Shown here in pieces: positions 1 to 7,800 of a DNA stretch of 64,000 bases. The DNA lies in the NCBI RefSeq assembly GCF_051859345.1, contig NZ_JBHYFV010000011.1, forward strand, positions 1 through 64,000, in the 5' to 3' direction. Source of the stretch: Marivita sp051859345 (lineage in GTDB: Bacteria; Pseudomonadota; Alphaproteobacteria; Rhodobacterales; Rhodobacteraceae). The position numbers and the translations under genes were made by a program. How positions within the stretch are numbered: position 1 is the stretch's first letter; every line of letters starts with the position of its first letter. The notes under the pieces were generated by a model that saw nothing but the letters and a program-made list of their open reading frames with translations, did no database searches and was not told the origin of the DNA.

Positions 1-195
1 ATCACCACCTGCGCAGAACGTCTTGCCCTCGGCTGCCAGCACCACAACCCGCACCGCTCGATCCGACGCCAGATCGCGCGCCGCCGCTTCCAATTCCGCC
101 ATCATCGCCGCAGACAGCGCATTGTGCTTATCGGCCCGCGCCAGCGTCAGCGTCGCCACGCCGCGCGCATCCGTATCCACCCGGATCAAACTCAT
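1..195 (-). CDS. liuC: Enoyl-CoA hydratase/isomerase family protein, probable methylglutaconyl-CoA hydratase (3' end outside window)
   Basis: Only the first 65 codons are present, reading from ATG at 195 off the window edge. The N-terminus begins MSLIRVDTDARGVATLTLAR, followed by the crotonase-type stretch DKHNALSAAMM and then VLAAEGKTFCAGGD, which belongs to the crotonase CoA-binding and oxyanion-hole region. The family hydrates or isomerises enoyl-CoA thioesters. In a liu operon the expected step is 3-methylglutaconyl-CoA to HMG-CoA, and that specificity is inferred from context only. The ATG overlaps the TGA of the upstream HMG-CoA lyase gene (ATGA), so the two are probably translationally coupled. 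The fold is clear; the rest of the protein cannot be seen. Confidence 0.8.
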   Translation of the reverse strand, partial: MSLIRVDTDARGVATLTLARADKHNALSAAMMAELEAAARDLASDRAVRVVVLAAEGKTFCAGGD

Positions 196-1043
196 CCCCG
201 CATCCCCCGTGCCATCTCGGCTGCTTCGGCCAGAACACTCATGTCCAGTCCATGTTCGTATCCCAAAGACGCGACACGCTGGGCCACCGCCTCGGTCGCC
301 ACGTTTCCAGCCGCCCCAGGCGCAAAGGGACACCCCCCCAAACCTCCGACAGCCGCATCGAACACCCGCAGCCCAAGGCCCAATGACGCCTCGACATTGT
401 CGCAGGCCAATCCGCCTGTGTCATGGTAATGGCCTGCCAGTTTTTCTGCCGGCATCTCATCCAGCACGGCTTTCAGCATTGCAACGATCCCCTCCGGCGT
501 GGCGCGCCCGATCGTGTCCCCCAAGGACACTTCGTAACACCCCATATCGCGCAGGGCCGCCACAACCCGCGCAACGGCTGCGGGCGCGACCGGGCCGTCA
601 TAGGGGCATTCGACCACGCAGGACACATAGCCACGCACCGGCACCCCGCGTTCCAAAGCGGCCTCTGCCACAGGCCGGAACCGCTCAAGACTTTCCGCAA
701 TCGACGCATTGATATTGGCGCGCGAAAACCCTTCCGAGGCCGATCCGAAAATCGCGACCTCATCAGCCTGTGCCGCCATCGCATCCTCAAAACCCCGCAT
801 GTTTGGCGTCAACGCCGCATAGGACACCCCCGCCGCCCGCGTGATCCCCGCCAGAACGGCATCGGAATTCGCCATTTGCGGCACCCATTTCGGACTGACG
901 AAACTGGCGCATTCGATCCGCCGGAACCCGGCACCGCTCAGGCAATCGACCAAAGCGATCTTTTCCGCCACCGGCATCAGCCGCGCCTCGTTCTGCAACC
1001 CGTCGCGCGGCCCCACTTCGAAGATCTCGACCCGTTCAACCAA
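192..1043 (-). CDS. liuE: Hydroxymethylglutaryl-CoA lyase
   Basis: HMG-CoA lyase splits HMG-CoA into acetoacetate and acetyl-CoA, the last step of leucine breakdown. The N-terminus VERVEIFEVGPRDGLQNE is the typical metal-binding start of DRE-TIM metallolyases. The HMGL signature GGLGGCPFAPGAAGNVATE, with the active-site Cys, lies near the C-terminus, and the HYHDT motif supplies metal-ligand histidines. The frame is open up to 1109, but that would overlap the GST gene and add non-homologous residues. The likely start is TTG at 1043, preceded by a G-rich Shine-Dalgarno (GGGGGTGG), giving about 283 aa, close to the short bacterial form. The gene sits between GST and the hydratase in the liu operon. 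Confidence 0.9.
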   Translation of the reverse strand: MVERVEIFEVGPRDGLQNEARLMPVAEKIALVDCLSGAGFRRIECASFVSPKWVPQMANSDAVLAGITRAAGVSYAALTPNMRGFEDAMAAQADEVAIFGSASEGFSRANINASIAESLERFRPVAEAALERGVPVRGYVSCVVECPYDGPVAPAAVARVVAALRDMGCYEVSLGDTIGRATPEGIVAMLKAVLDEMPAEKLAGHYHDTGGLACDNVEASLGLGLRVFDAAVGGLGGCPFAPGAAGNVATEAVAQRVASLGYEHGLDMSVLAEAAEMARGMRG

Positions 1044-1090
1044 CGCGCCACCCCCTGCTTCTTCTTTTTCCAAATATGCAAACGCGGCGC

Positions 1091-1765
1091 TCAGCCACCT
1101 GTCTCCCACACCGGGTAGAAGTCCCGCGCGTAAAGCTGCGCGCCCTCACCATCGGGCAGGGATTTTTGAAACTCCGGCCGCTCGGTGATCCGCGCGTACC
1201 AGTCGGCCACCGCCGGATGATCGTCCAGCCGCCGGAAATGCCGCGCCATGTAAACCGCCTGTCCCACCGACACGTCCGCTGCCGAAAACCCGCTTGTGAG
1301 CAGGTAATCCCGGTTCTCCACCGGCGTCGACAAGCGCGCCTCAAGCGCATCATAACACTTGCCCAGTCGCGCTGCCTCAAGCTTCATCACGATCGGCGAG
1401 CGCATCGCGTCTTCGAAAAGCATGATATGTTGCTGGGTAAGCGCAGCGGCATGCTGGCTGATCGTCTCGGCAAAATGCACCCAGACCAACCACGCCATCC
1501 GGTCCGGATCGCTTGCCGAGCGCCCCATATTGGCCTCTGGGAACCGCTCGCACAGGTATTCCGTGATCGCCCCGGTTTCGAACATCCGCTCGCCGTCAAT
1601 CTCAAGCGCAGGCACCCGCCCCGCAGGAGACAGCGTCAGGTATTCAGGATCGCGCAAAGACCTGTCAAACGCGTGCAGAACAACCTCGAACTCCACCTCC
1701 AGCTCGTACAAAAGCCAAAGCGTCCGCATCGAGCGTGTCTGTGGACAATGGTGCAGCCGGATCAT
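1091..1765 (-). CDS. Glutathione S-transferase family protein
   Basis: A 224-aa protein with the GST layout: an N-terminal thioredoxin-like domain (residues about 1-80: MIRLHHCPQTRSMRTLWLLY, then the cis-Pro motif AGRVPALEIDGE and the glutathione gamma-Glu site FETGAITEYL), then an all-helical C-terminal domain with the conserved GFSAADVSVG N-capping segment. The usual role is glutathione conjugation or thiol-dependent isomerisation; the substrate is unknown. Its start overlaps the stop of the methylcrotonyl-CoA carboxylase alpha gene (ATGA), so it is a real member of the liu transcript, although GSTs are not part of the known pathway. It might protect against or process reactive enoyl-CoA adducts; that is inference. 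Confidence 0.88.
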   Translation of the reverse strand: MIRLHHCPQTRSMRTLWLLYELEVEFEVVLHAFDRSLRDPEYLTLSPAGRVPALEIDGERMFETGAITEYLCERFPEANMGRSASDPDRMAWLVWVHFAETISQHAAALTQQHIMLFEDAMRSPIVMKLEAARLGKCYDALEARLSTPVENRDYLLTSGFSAADVSVGQAVYMARHFRRLDDHPAVADWYARITERPEFQKSLPDGEGAQLYARDFYPVWETGG

Positions 1766-3708
1766 GTCGCATTCTCCTCTTCTTCCAGACGGATCAGCAC
1801 CGTCCCGGCATCCACCTGCGATCCGGCAGCAACCATAACCTCGGCAACAACACCATCCCGCGCCGCCAGCAGCGCATGTTCCATCTTCATCGCTTCCAGC
1901 ACCGCCAGCCGGTCGCCTTTGGCGACGTGATCGCCGACGGCCACATGCACCGATCGCACCAGCCCCGGCATGGGGGCCTCGACCCGGTCGCTGCCCGCCC
2001 CGGCGCCGGCATCCCGGTCCAGTGGATCAATCAGCGCGACGACACGCGGCACGGACCCGAACAGGGTCACAACCGCACCGCCGCGATAACAGGCCCGCGC
2101 CACCTGCCCGTCATAGCGCCATCCATTGGCCCCGAACCGCGCCTTGACGACGACATCCTCCACCAGAACATCGACCTGCCCCGGACCAGCCGTCACAAGC
2201 CGCAGCGCATGTGACTCCTCTTGAACCAGAAGGACCACATCCTGCGTGAAGGCTGACCATAATGCAAATCCGTCCAATGGTCCCGGATCACACGCACGCC
2301 CGGTCAACACCATGGCCGCCTGCGCCAGCACTGCGGGTTCAGGCGCGCTCACTGCGGTCAATTCCGCCAGATCCCGGCCAATCAGCCCGGTATCGACAAG
2401 CCCTTGGGAAAACCCCTCGTGCCGCGCCAGTGCGCCCAGGAAAGCAAGGTTGGTCACGGTGCCTGCCACCTCGGTGCGGGCAAGCGCACGCCGTAGTTTT
2501 CGCAACGCCACCGCGCGACTGTCGCCATGTACTATGACCTTGGCAATCATCGGATCGTAATGCGGGGAAATCGCGTCCCCCGTCCGAACGCCGGTATCGG
2601 CCCGCGCCTCGGCCGGAAAGGTCAGATGCGCCAGTCGGCCGGTGGCAGGCAAGAACCCGGCAGGCACATCCTCTGCATAGAGCCTTGCCTCGAACGCGTG
2701 CCCCGAAATCTGAAGATCATCTTGTGCACAGGGCAAATCCGCACCGGCTGCCACGGTCAACTGCCACGCGACCAGATCAACCCCGGTGATCAATTCCGTA
2801 ACCGGGTGTTCCACCTGCAGCCGCGTGTTCATTTCCATGAACCAGAACCCGTCAGGGCGCAGCCCGTCCGACCCATCCACAATGAACTCCACCGTGCCCG
2901 CGCCGGCATAGCCGATGGCCTCCGCCGCGCGCACCGCCGCCTGGCCCATCGCGTCGCGCATCTCGGATGTCATGCCGGGTGCCGGGGCTTCCTCGATCAC
3001 CTTCTGATGACGGCGCTGCAAGGAACAGTCCCGCTCGAACAGATGCACCGCGCGGCTGCCGTCACCAAACACCTGCACCTCGATATGGCGCGGACTGGTG
3101 ATGTATTTCTCGATCAGGACATGCGGATTCCCAAACGCGGTTTGCGCCTCTGACTGGGCCGACGCCAGCGCATCGGCAAAATCCTTGGCCTGCTCGACCA
3201 GCCGCATGCCCTTGCCGCCACCACCGGCCACCGCCTTTATCAGCACCGGATAACCGATCGCCTCGGCCTCCGCCGCCAGCAGGTCCGGCGCTTGTTCGGC
3301 GCCCTGATATCCCGGCACCACTGGCACGCCCGCCTCCGCCATCAGCGCCTTGGCCGCGTCCTTGAGCCCCATCGCGCGGATCGCCGATGCCGACGGCCCG
3401 ATAAAGACCAGCCCCGCCGCCGCAACCGCATCGACGAATTCCGGGTTCTCGGACAAGAACCCATAACCCGGATGGATCGCCTGCGCACCCGTGGCCTGCG
3501 CCGCCGCGATGATCGCATCGCCGCGCAAATAGCTCTCGGCAGGCGAAGCGCCACCCAGCGACACCGCCACATCCGCCATCTGCACATGGCGCGCATCCGC
3601 ATCCACATCCGAATGCACCGCCACTGTCCGCACACCAAGGCGGCGGCAGGTGTCGATCACCCGGCAGGCGATCTCACCCCGGTTGGCGATCAGGATCGTA
3701 TCAAACAT
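1762..3708 (-). CDS. mccA: Methylcrotonyl-CoA carboxylase, biotin-carboxylase/BCCP alpha subunit
   Basis: The 648-aa ATP-dependent biotin subunit carboxylates its own biotin, then passes CO2 to the beta subunit to convert 3-methylcrotonyl-CoA to 3-methylglutaconyl-CoA. The biotin-carboxylase domain starts at once (MFDTILIANRGEIACRVI), has the ATP-grasp glycine loop GGGGKGM and the catalytic EMNTRLQVEHPVTE segment. A BCCP domain ends the protein with EAMKMEH, the biotinyl Lys being about residue 608. The frame is open to 3834, but the family start is ATG 3708, preceded by GAGGG. The 135-bp gap to the upstream mccB carries a dispersed hairpin repeat. The stop overlaps the GST start. Confidence 0.95.
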   Translation of the reverse strand: MFDTILIANRGEIACRVIDTCRRLGVRTVAVHSDVDADARHVQMADVAVSLGGASPAESYLRGDAIIAAAQATGAQAIHPGYGFLSENPEFVDAVAAAGLVFIGPSASAIRAMGLKDAAKALMAEAGVPVVPGYQGAEQAPDLLAAEAEAIGYPVLIKAVAGGGGKGMRLVEQAKDFADALASAQSEAQTAFGNPHVLIEKYITSPRHIEVQVFGDGSRAVHLFERDCSLQRRHQKVIEEAPAPGMTSEMRDAMGQAAVRAAEAIGYAGAGTVEFIVDGSDGLRPDGFWFMEMNTRLQVEHPVTELITGVDLVAWQLTVAAGADLPCAQDDLQISGHAFEARLYAEDVPAGFLPATGRLAHLTFPAEARADTGVRTGDAISPHYDPMIAKVIVHGDSRAVALRKLRRALARTEVAGTVTNLAFLGALARHEGFSQGLVDTGLIGRDLAELTAVSAPEPAVLAQAAMVLTGRACDPGPLDGFALWSAFTQDVVLLVQEESHALRLVTAGPGQVDVLVEDVVVKARFGANGWRYDGQVARACYRGGAVVTLFGSVPRVVALIDPLDRDAGAGAGSDRVEAPMPGLVRSVHVAVGDHVAKGDRLAVLEAMKMEHALLAARDGVVAEVMVAAGSQVDAGTVLIRLEEEENAT

Positions 3709-3724
3709 GTCTGCGCCCTCTCTG

Positions 3725-3775
3725 GTTTCTTTGGGCTGAAAATACCTCGGGGGGTTTGGGGGGCTGGCCCCCCAA
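3725..3775. repeat. Dispersed modular hairpin repeat, copy A
   Basis: The A-box TTTCTTTGGGC..AAAATACCTCGGGG runs from 3726 to about 3754, then a short GGTTTG spacer and a perfect GC hairpin GGGGGGCTGGCCCCCC (3758-3773). It lies in the mccB-mccA gap, where transcription is on the minus strand, so the transcript reads the hairpin first and the A-box last, ending about 17 bp before the mccA start. Related copies lie at 16271-16326, 16467-16513, 29869-29980 and, diverged, near 49098-49219. Confidence 0.75.
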
Positions 3776-3843
3776 CCTGCACCACTCCCACGCACCGGGC
3801 CGGGTTGCCGGGTGGACCTCGAAAGTCGGGGCATTCGCGGTCA

Positions 3844-5448
3844 TCACATCCGGAACACGCCGAACCGCGTGTCCTCCACCGGCGCGTTCAGCGCCGCCTC
3901 AAGCGACAGCGACAACACCGTGCGCGACTTGCGCGGGTCGATGATCCCGTCATCCCAAAGCCGTGCCGAAGCGTAAAGCGGGTGCGCCTGTTTCTCGAAC
4001 ATCTCGATGGTCGGTCGCTTGAACTCGGCTTCATCTTCTGCCGACCAGCTTTCGCCGCGCTTTTCCTTCGCGTCGCGCGTAACGGTCGCGAGAACACCCG
4101 CCGCCTGTTCGCCCCCCATCACCGAAATCCGGCTGTTGGGCCAGGTCCACAGGAACCGCGGCTGATACGCGCGCCCAGACATGCCGTAATTGCCCGCGCC
4201 GAACGATCCGCCGACCAGCATGGTGATCTTGGGCACAGACGTGCAGGCCACCGCCGTCACCATCTTGGCGCCGTGCCGCGCGATGCCTTCATTCTCGTAT
4301 TTCCGCCCGACCATGAAACCGGTGATGTTCTGCAAGAACACCAATGGGATCTTGCGCTGCGAACACAGCTCGACGAAATGCGCGCCTTTCTGTGCGGCCT
4401 CGGAAAACAGCACGCCATTGTTGGCGACGATCCCCACCGGCCAGCCATCGACATGGGCAAAGCCGGTCACCAGAGTTTCACCAAAGCGCGGTTTGAATTC
4501 GTCGAAATACGACCCATCCACCATCCGCGCGATCACTTCTCGGATGTCGTAAGGCGTGCGCAGATCGCCCGGAACAACGCCGAAGATCTCGTCCGGATCA
4601 TAAGCCGGGTCTTCTGCCGCCTGCCGTAGGGTGTGTGCTGTGCACGCACCACCCAACGACCCCACGGCTCGCCGCGCAAGGGCCAACGCATGGCCGTCAT
4701 CCTCGGCGAGGTAATCCGCCACACCGGACAGGCGCGTGTGAACATCGCCGCCGCCCAGATCCTCGGCCGTGACAACTTCTCCCGTCGCCGCCTTCACCAA
4801 AGGCGGACCGGCAAGGAAAATCGTGCCCTGTTCCTTCACGATGATTGCAACATCGGACATCGCAGGCACATAAGCCCCACCTGCCGTACACGACCCCATG
4901 ACCACGGCGATCTGCGCAATGCCCTTGGCCGACATCCGCGCCTGATTGTAGAAAATGCGCCCAAAATGGTCGCGGTCCGGGAACACCTCGTCCTGATTGG
5001 GCAGGTTCGCGCCACCGCTATCCACAAGGTAGATGCAGGGCAGATGGTTTTCCTCTGCGATTTCCTGCGCGCGCAGATGTTTCTTGACGGTCATCGGGTA
5101 ATAGGTGCCGCCCTTTACGGTCGCGTCGTTGCACACCACCATGACCTGACGGCCCATCACCCGGCCCACGCCAGCAATCACCCCGGCGCAGGGCGCTGCC
5201 CCGTCGTAGAGCCCATGCGCCGCAGTCGCGCCGACCTCCAGAAACGGCGATCCGGGGTCTAGCAGGTTTGCCACCCGGTCCCGAGGCAGCATCTTGCCGC
5301 GCGAGATATGGCGTTCGCGCGAGCGTTCGCCGCCGCCCGCCGCCGCAAGCTCCGCCGCGTCGCGGACCACGCGCAGCGCGTCTTCATGCGCAGCCTGATT
5401 GGTCTTGAATTGTTCGGAACTCGCAATCACCTGTGACTGAAGCTTCAT
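3844..5448 (-). CDS. mccB: Methylcrotonyl-CoA carboxylase, carboxyltransferase beta subunit
   Basis: A 534-aa acyl-CoA carboxyltransferase that moves carboxyl from biotin to 3-methylcrotonyl-CoA. Visible family marks are the early SRERHISRGKMLPRDRV block, the glycine-rich CoA/biotin oxyanion loops MGSCTAGGAYVPAMSD and GGSFGAGNYGM, and the C-terminal FKRPTIEMFEKQ...ARLWDDGIIDP block with RSTRTVL-like residues. Length and motifs match MccB rather than propionyl-CoA carboxylase beta. The ATG at 5448 follows GAGGACAGTGAA, and the gene starts 1 bp after the LprI-like gene stops. It pairs with mccA downstream. Confidence 0.95.
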   Translation of the reverse strand: MKLQSQVIASSEQFKTNQAAHEDALRVVRDAAELAAAGGGERSRERHISRGKMLPRDRVANLLDPGSPFLEVGATAAHGLYDGAAPCAGVIAGVGRVMGRQVMVVCNDATVKGGTYYPMTVKKHLRAQEIAEENHLPCIYLVDSGGANLPNQDEVFPDRDHFGRIFYNQARMSAKGIAQIAVVMGSCTAGGAYVPAMSDVAIIVKEQGTIFLAGPPLVKAATGEVVTAEDLGGGDVHTRLSGVADYLAEDDGHALALARRAVGSLGGACTAHTLRQAAEDPAYDPDEIFGVVPGDLRTPYDIREVIARMVDGSYFDEFKPRFGETLVTGFAHVDGWPVGIVANNGVLFSEAAQKGAHFVELCSQRKIPLVFLQNITGFMVGRKYENEGIARHGAKMVTAVACTSVPKITMLVGGSFGAGNYGMSGRAYQPRFLWTWPNSRISVMGGEQAAGVLATVTRDAKEKRGESWSAEDEAEFKRPTIEMFEKQAHPLYASARLWDDGIIDPRKSRTVLSLSLEAALNAPVEDTRFGVFRM

Positions 5449-5449
5449 T

Positions 5450-5938
5450 TCACTGTCCTCGCATATCGCGTAATTCCAACGCCCGCTGAGCTGTCATGGT
5501 CAGGTGACAATTTGCCCCGACAATGGTGCGGATCGTGCCATCCTGCCACATCGCATAGCGCGCGCTGCAATCGGCATCCCGAAAGGTGATCCACGCCCGT
5601 TGTGCATCCCGCAGCGCATCGGTGCGGTCCGTCAGCGACGAATACCCCGCAGCATCCGCTTCGGCATTGACCGCCTGCGTGGCCTGATATTGCTCGTTCA
5701 GGATCGCGTCCCACTCTCTTGTTTCGGCCAGGATGCAGTCCGTGATTCCGAGGGTGGTCGAACCACCCGGCTGCTCCTGACACTGGCCAGACGCCTGCCC
5801 GAGACAGGTTGGATACATCGCGCCGATCTGGGTGTTTTCAAAGCAGTCCCGGACAATGCGGGTCTCAATCTCGGCCTGTTGCGCGAAACCCGTTTCCGGC
5901 ATCGCCAAAGCGCAGGCAACGATCAGGGCCTGCTTCAT
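5450..5938 (-). CDS. LprI/DUF1311-like periplasmic protein
   Basis: A 162-aa protein with a cleavable-looking signal peptide (MKQALIVACALAMPETGFAQ) and several cysteines. The C-terminal half has the DUF1311/LprI lysozyme-inhibitor-like pattern: an aromatic and charged helical stretch LRDAQRAWITFRDADCSARYA, then GTIRTIVGANCHLTMTAQRALEL. LprI-type proteins inhibit lysozyme in mycobacteria; here the role is unknown and the location is probably periplasmic. The start overlaps the stop of the acyl-CoA ligase (ATGA), and the stop lies 1 bp before mccB, so it is co-transcribed with leucine catabolism despite an unrelated predicted location. Confidence 0.75.
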   Translation of the reverse strand: MKQALIVACALAMPETGFAQQAEIETRIVRDCFENTQIGAMYPTCLGQASGQCQEQPGGSTTLGITDCILAETREWDAILNEQYQATQAVNAEADAAGYSSLTDRTDALRDAQRAWITFRDADCSARYAMWQDGTIRTIVGANCHLTMTAQRALELRDMRGQ

Positions 5939-7500
5939 GGGTGTCCCCCCTTGCTTGCACGCGCCTTGAGGTCCTTGCGGATCACTTTGCCCGTGACGGT
6001 CATCGGAAGCGCATCAAGAAATTCGATTTCCCTTGGATAAGAATAGCTTGCCAGCCGGTCTTTTACCCAATTCTGAAGATCCGTTTCTGAAACATTAACA
6101 CCGTCTTTCAAAACCACATAGGCTTTCACAATCTCGGTCCGCAGCGGGTCAGGCTTGCCGACCACCCCGCAGGTTGCAACAGCCGGGTGCGACAGAAGGC
6201 AGTCCTCGATCTCTGCGGGACCAATACGATAACCCGACGAGGTAATGACGTCATCCTCGCGCCCGACAAAGCGGATGGTGGTGCTGTCGCACACCCCGCG
6301 ATCGCCGGTCAGCAACCAATTTCCACGAAACTTGGCAGCCGTGTCGTCGGGTTTGCGCCAATATTCAAGGAACATCGACGCTGACCCACGCCGCACGGCG
6401 ATGTCGCCCTCACCTTCGCAGGGTAGGCCATCCGGGCCGATCACATCCACAGCATGTCCCGGAACCGCGCGGCCCATTGCCCCCGGAATGGTCTCGAACG
6501 ACGTGGCACAGGACGACACGATCATGTTGCATTCGGTCTGGCCATAGAATTCGTTGATCGTGACCCCAAGGGCTTTGCGACCCCACTCCAGCATCTCGGC
6601 CCCGAGCGGTTCACCACCACTGGCGACCGAGCGCAATCCGTCGATCCGCGCATCCGCAGCCTTGAGCATCCGCAGGGCGGTTGGAGGGAAAAAGACATTG
6701 CGCACAGTGCCTTCCCGACAGATCCTCATACATTCTTCCACAGAGAACTTGGGCATCCGCGCCGAAACCACCGGCACCCCAAGCGCGAGCCCCGGCATCA
6801 GCACATCGAACAGCCCGCCGATCCAGGCCCAGTCGGCGGGCGTCCAGATCACGTCGCCCTCCTGACCCAGGAAATCGTGGCTCATCTCGACCCCCGGCAA
6901 ATGCCCGGTCAGCACCCGATGCCCGTGCAGCGCGCCTTTGGGTGCGCCGGTGGTGCCGCTGGTGTAGATCAGGGTGGCCGCATCCTCTGGCCCCGTCTCG
7001 ACAATGGCGCGGGTGCCTGCTGCGGCGCCAAGATCGCTGCGGGTGATCGTGGCCACGCCCAACCCGGTCAGGTGCGCCATGCCTTCTAGGTCGGTCACGA
7101 CAACCCCCAGATCCGCATCCCGAATGCGCGTACGGAGGGCGTCTTCCTTGAACAGCATGAACAACGGGACCGAAATCGCCCCCAACCGCCACGCCGCGAT
7201 ATGGGCGGCTGCACAAAGCGGCGATTGCGACAACAGCACGCCGACGCGGTCCCCACGCATCACGCCGCGTTCGATCAAGGCGGTTTCCACCTGCCGCGAG
7301 CGATACCACAGATCACCATAGGTGATCCGCCGCGTGACGTCCGGCATCACTTCGATCAGCGCCACGCGATCCGGGTCCGTTGCCGCCCAGCCGTCACAGA
7401 CCTGACGCGCCATGTTCAGAGAGGTGGGCAGGTCCCAATCAAACCGCTTGCGCAATGTGTCATAGGGGGCGGGTTTGAGCATCGGGCGCGTGGACATCAT
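5935..7500 (-). CDS. AMP-forming acyl-CoA synthetase of the liu operon
   Basis: A protein of about 521 aa in the ANL adenylating superfamily. The AMP/ATP loop IYTSGTTGAPKG is near the middle, NEFYGQTECN forms the A5 region, LLTGDRG the A7 motif, and TGKVIRKDLK carries the C-terminal catalytic Lys. It resembles medium-chain/acetyl-CoA synthetase-like ligases. In this operon it may activate isovalerate or acetoacetate; the substrate is not decided by the sequence. The frame is open to 7593, but the start is taken at tandem ATGs (7500/7497), which overlap the stop of the small membrane ORF (ATGATG). The upstream extension has no family match. Confidence 0.88.
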   Translation of the reverse strand: MMSTRPMLKPAPYDTLRKRFDWDLPTSLNMARQVCDGWAATDPDRVALIEVMPDVTRRITYGDLWYRSRQVETALIERGVMRGDRVGVLLSQSPLCAAAHIAAWRLGAISVPLFMLFKEDALRTRIRDADLGVVVTDLEGMAHLTGLGVATITRSDLGAAAGTRAIVETGPEDAATLIYTSGTTGAPKGALHGHRVLTGHLPGVEMSHDFLGQEGDVIWTPADWAWIGGLFDVLMPGLALGVPVVSARMPKFSVEECMRICREGTVRNVFFPPTALRMLKAADARIDGLRSVASGGEPLGAEMLEWGRKALGVTINEFYGQTECNMIVSSCATSFETIPGAMGRAVPGHAVDVIGPDGLPCEGEGDIAVRRGSASMFLEYWRKPDDTAAKFRGNWLLTGDRGVCDSTTIRFVGREDDVITSSGYRIGPAEIEDCLLSHPAVATCGVVGKPDPLRTEIVKAYVVLKDGVNVSETDLQNWVKDRLASYSYPREIEFLDALPMTVTGKVIRKDLKARASKGGHP

Positions 7501-7796
7501 ATCGCTGGCCGCCCCGATGTCGCACTGGTCGAGATCAAGTGACCGAACCGGTTCACATGATACAGCATGTCGGCGCAGCGCACGGTGATCCATGCCCCGT
7601 CAACCTGCCCCGCAAGGCCGACGCAATCGCTCACAGAAGCATCGTCACCGCCATCCTGCGTGACATAGCGTTGGGCAAATGAGGTGATCACATCCGTCTC
7701 CGTTATCGTGGCCGCAATCCAACCGTAGCGAAAGGCCAGCAACGCACCAACTGTCGTTGCAAGGGCAAGCGGCACCCACCAGACCCAACGCGGCAT
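7497..7796 (-). CDS. Small membrane-anchored protein of unknown function in liu operon
   Basis: A 99-aa ORF begins 4 bp after the isovaleryl-CoA dehydrogenase stop and ends inside the ATGATG start of the acyl-CoA ligase, the tight packing expected of a real operon gene. Residues 4-24 (WVWWVPLALATTVGALLAF) form one membrane segment or uncleaved signal. The rest is soluble, with two Cys (SDCVGLAG, VRCADM) that could form a disulfide if periplasmic. No family was recognised. A spurious ORF cannot be excluded, but nothing else explains this 300-bp gap in an otherwise gapless stretch. Confidence 0.6.
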   Translation of the reverse strand: MPRWVWWVPLALATTVGALLAFRYGWIAATITETDVITSFAQRYVTQDGGDDASVSDCVGLAGQVDGAWITVRCADMLYHVNRFGHLISTSATSGRPAI

Positions 7797-7800
7797 GCGG

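Noticed and set aside
1061..1080. TTCTTTTTCCAAATATGC upstream of the HMG-CoA lyase start as a further repeat copy
   Set aside because: It resembles the diverged A-box at 49098 but lacks the GGGG and hairpin modules, so it may be chance or a purine-rich ribosome site on the minus strand.
3292..4629. Long plus-strand open frame antisense to the mccA/mccB genes
   Set aside because: Arg/His/Pro-rich composition, no family motif, and fully opposite two secure genes; a shadow frame of high-G+C coding DNA.
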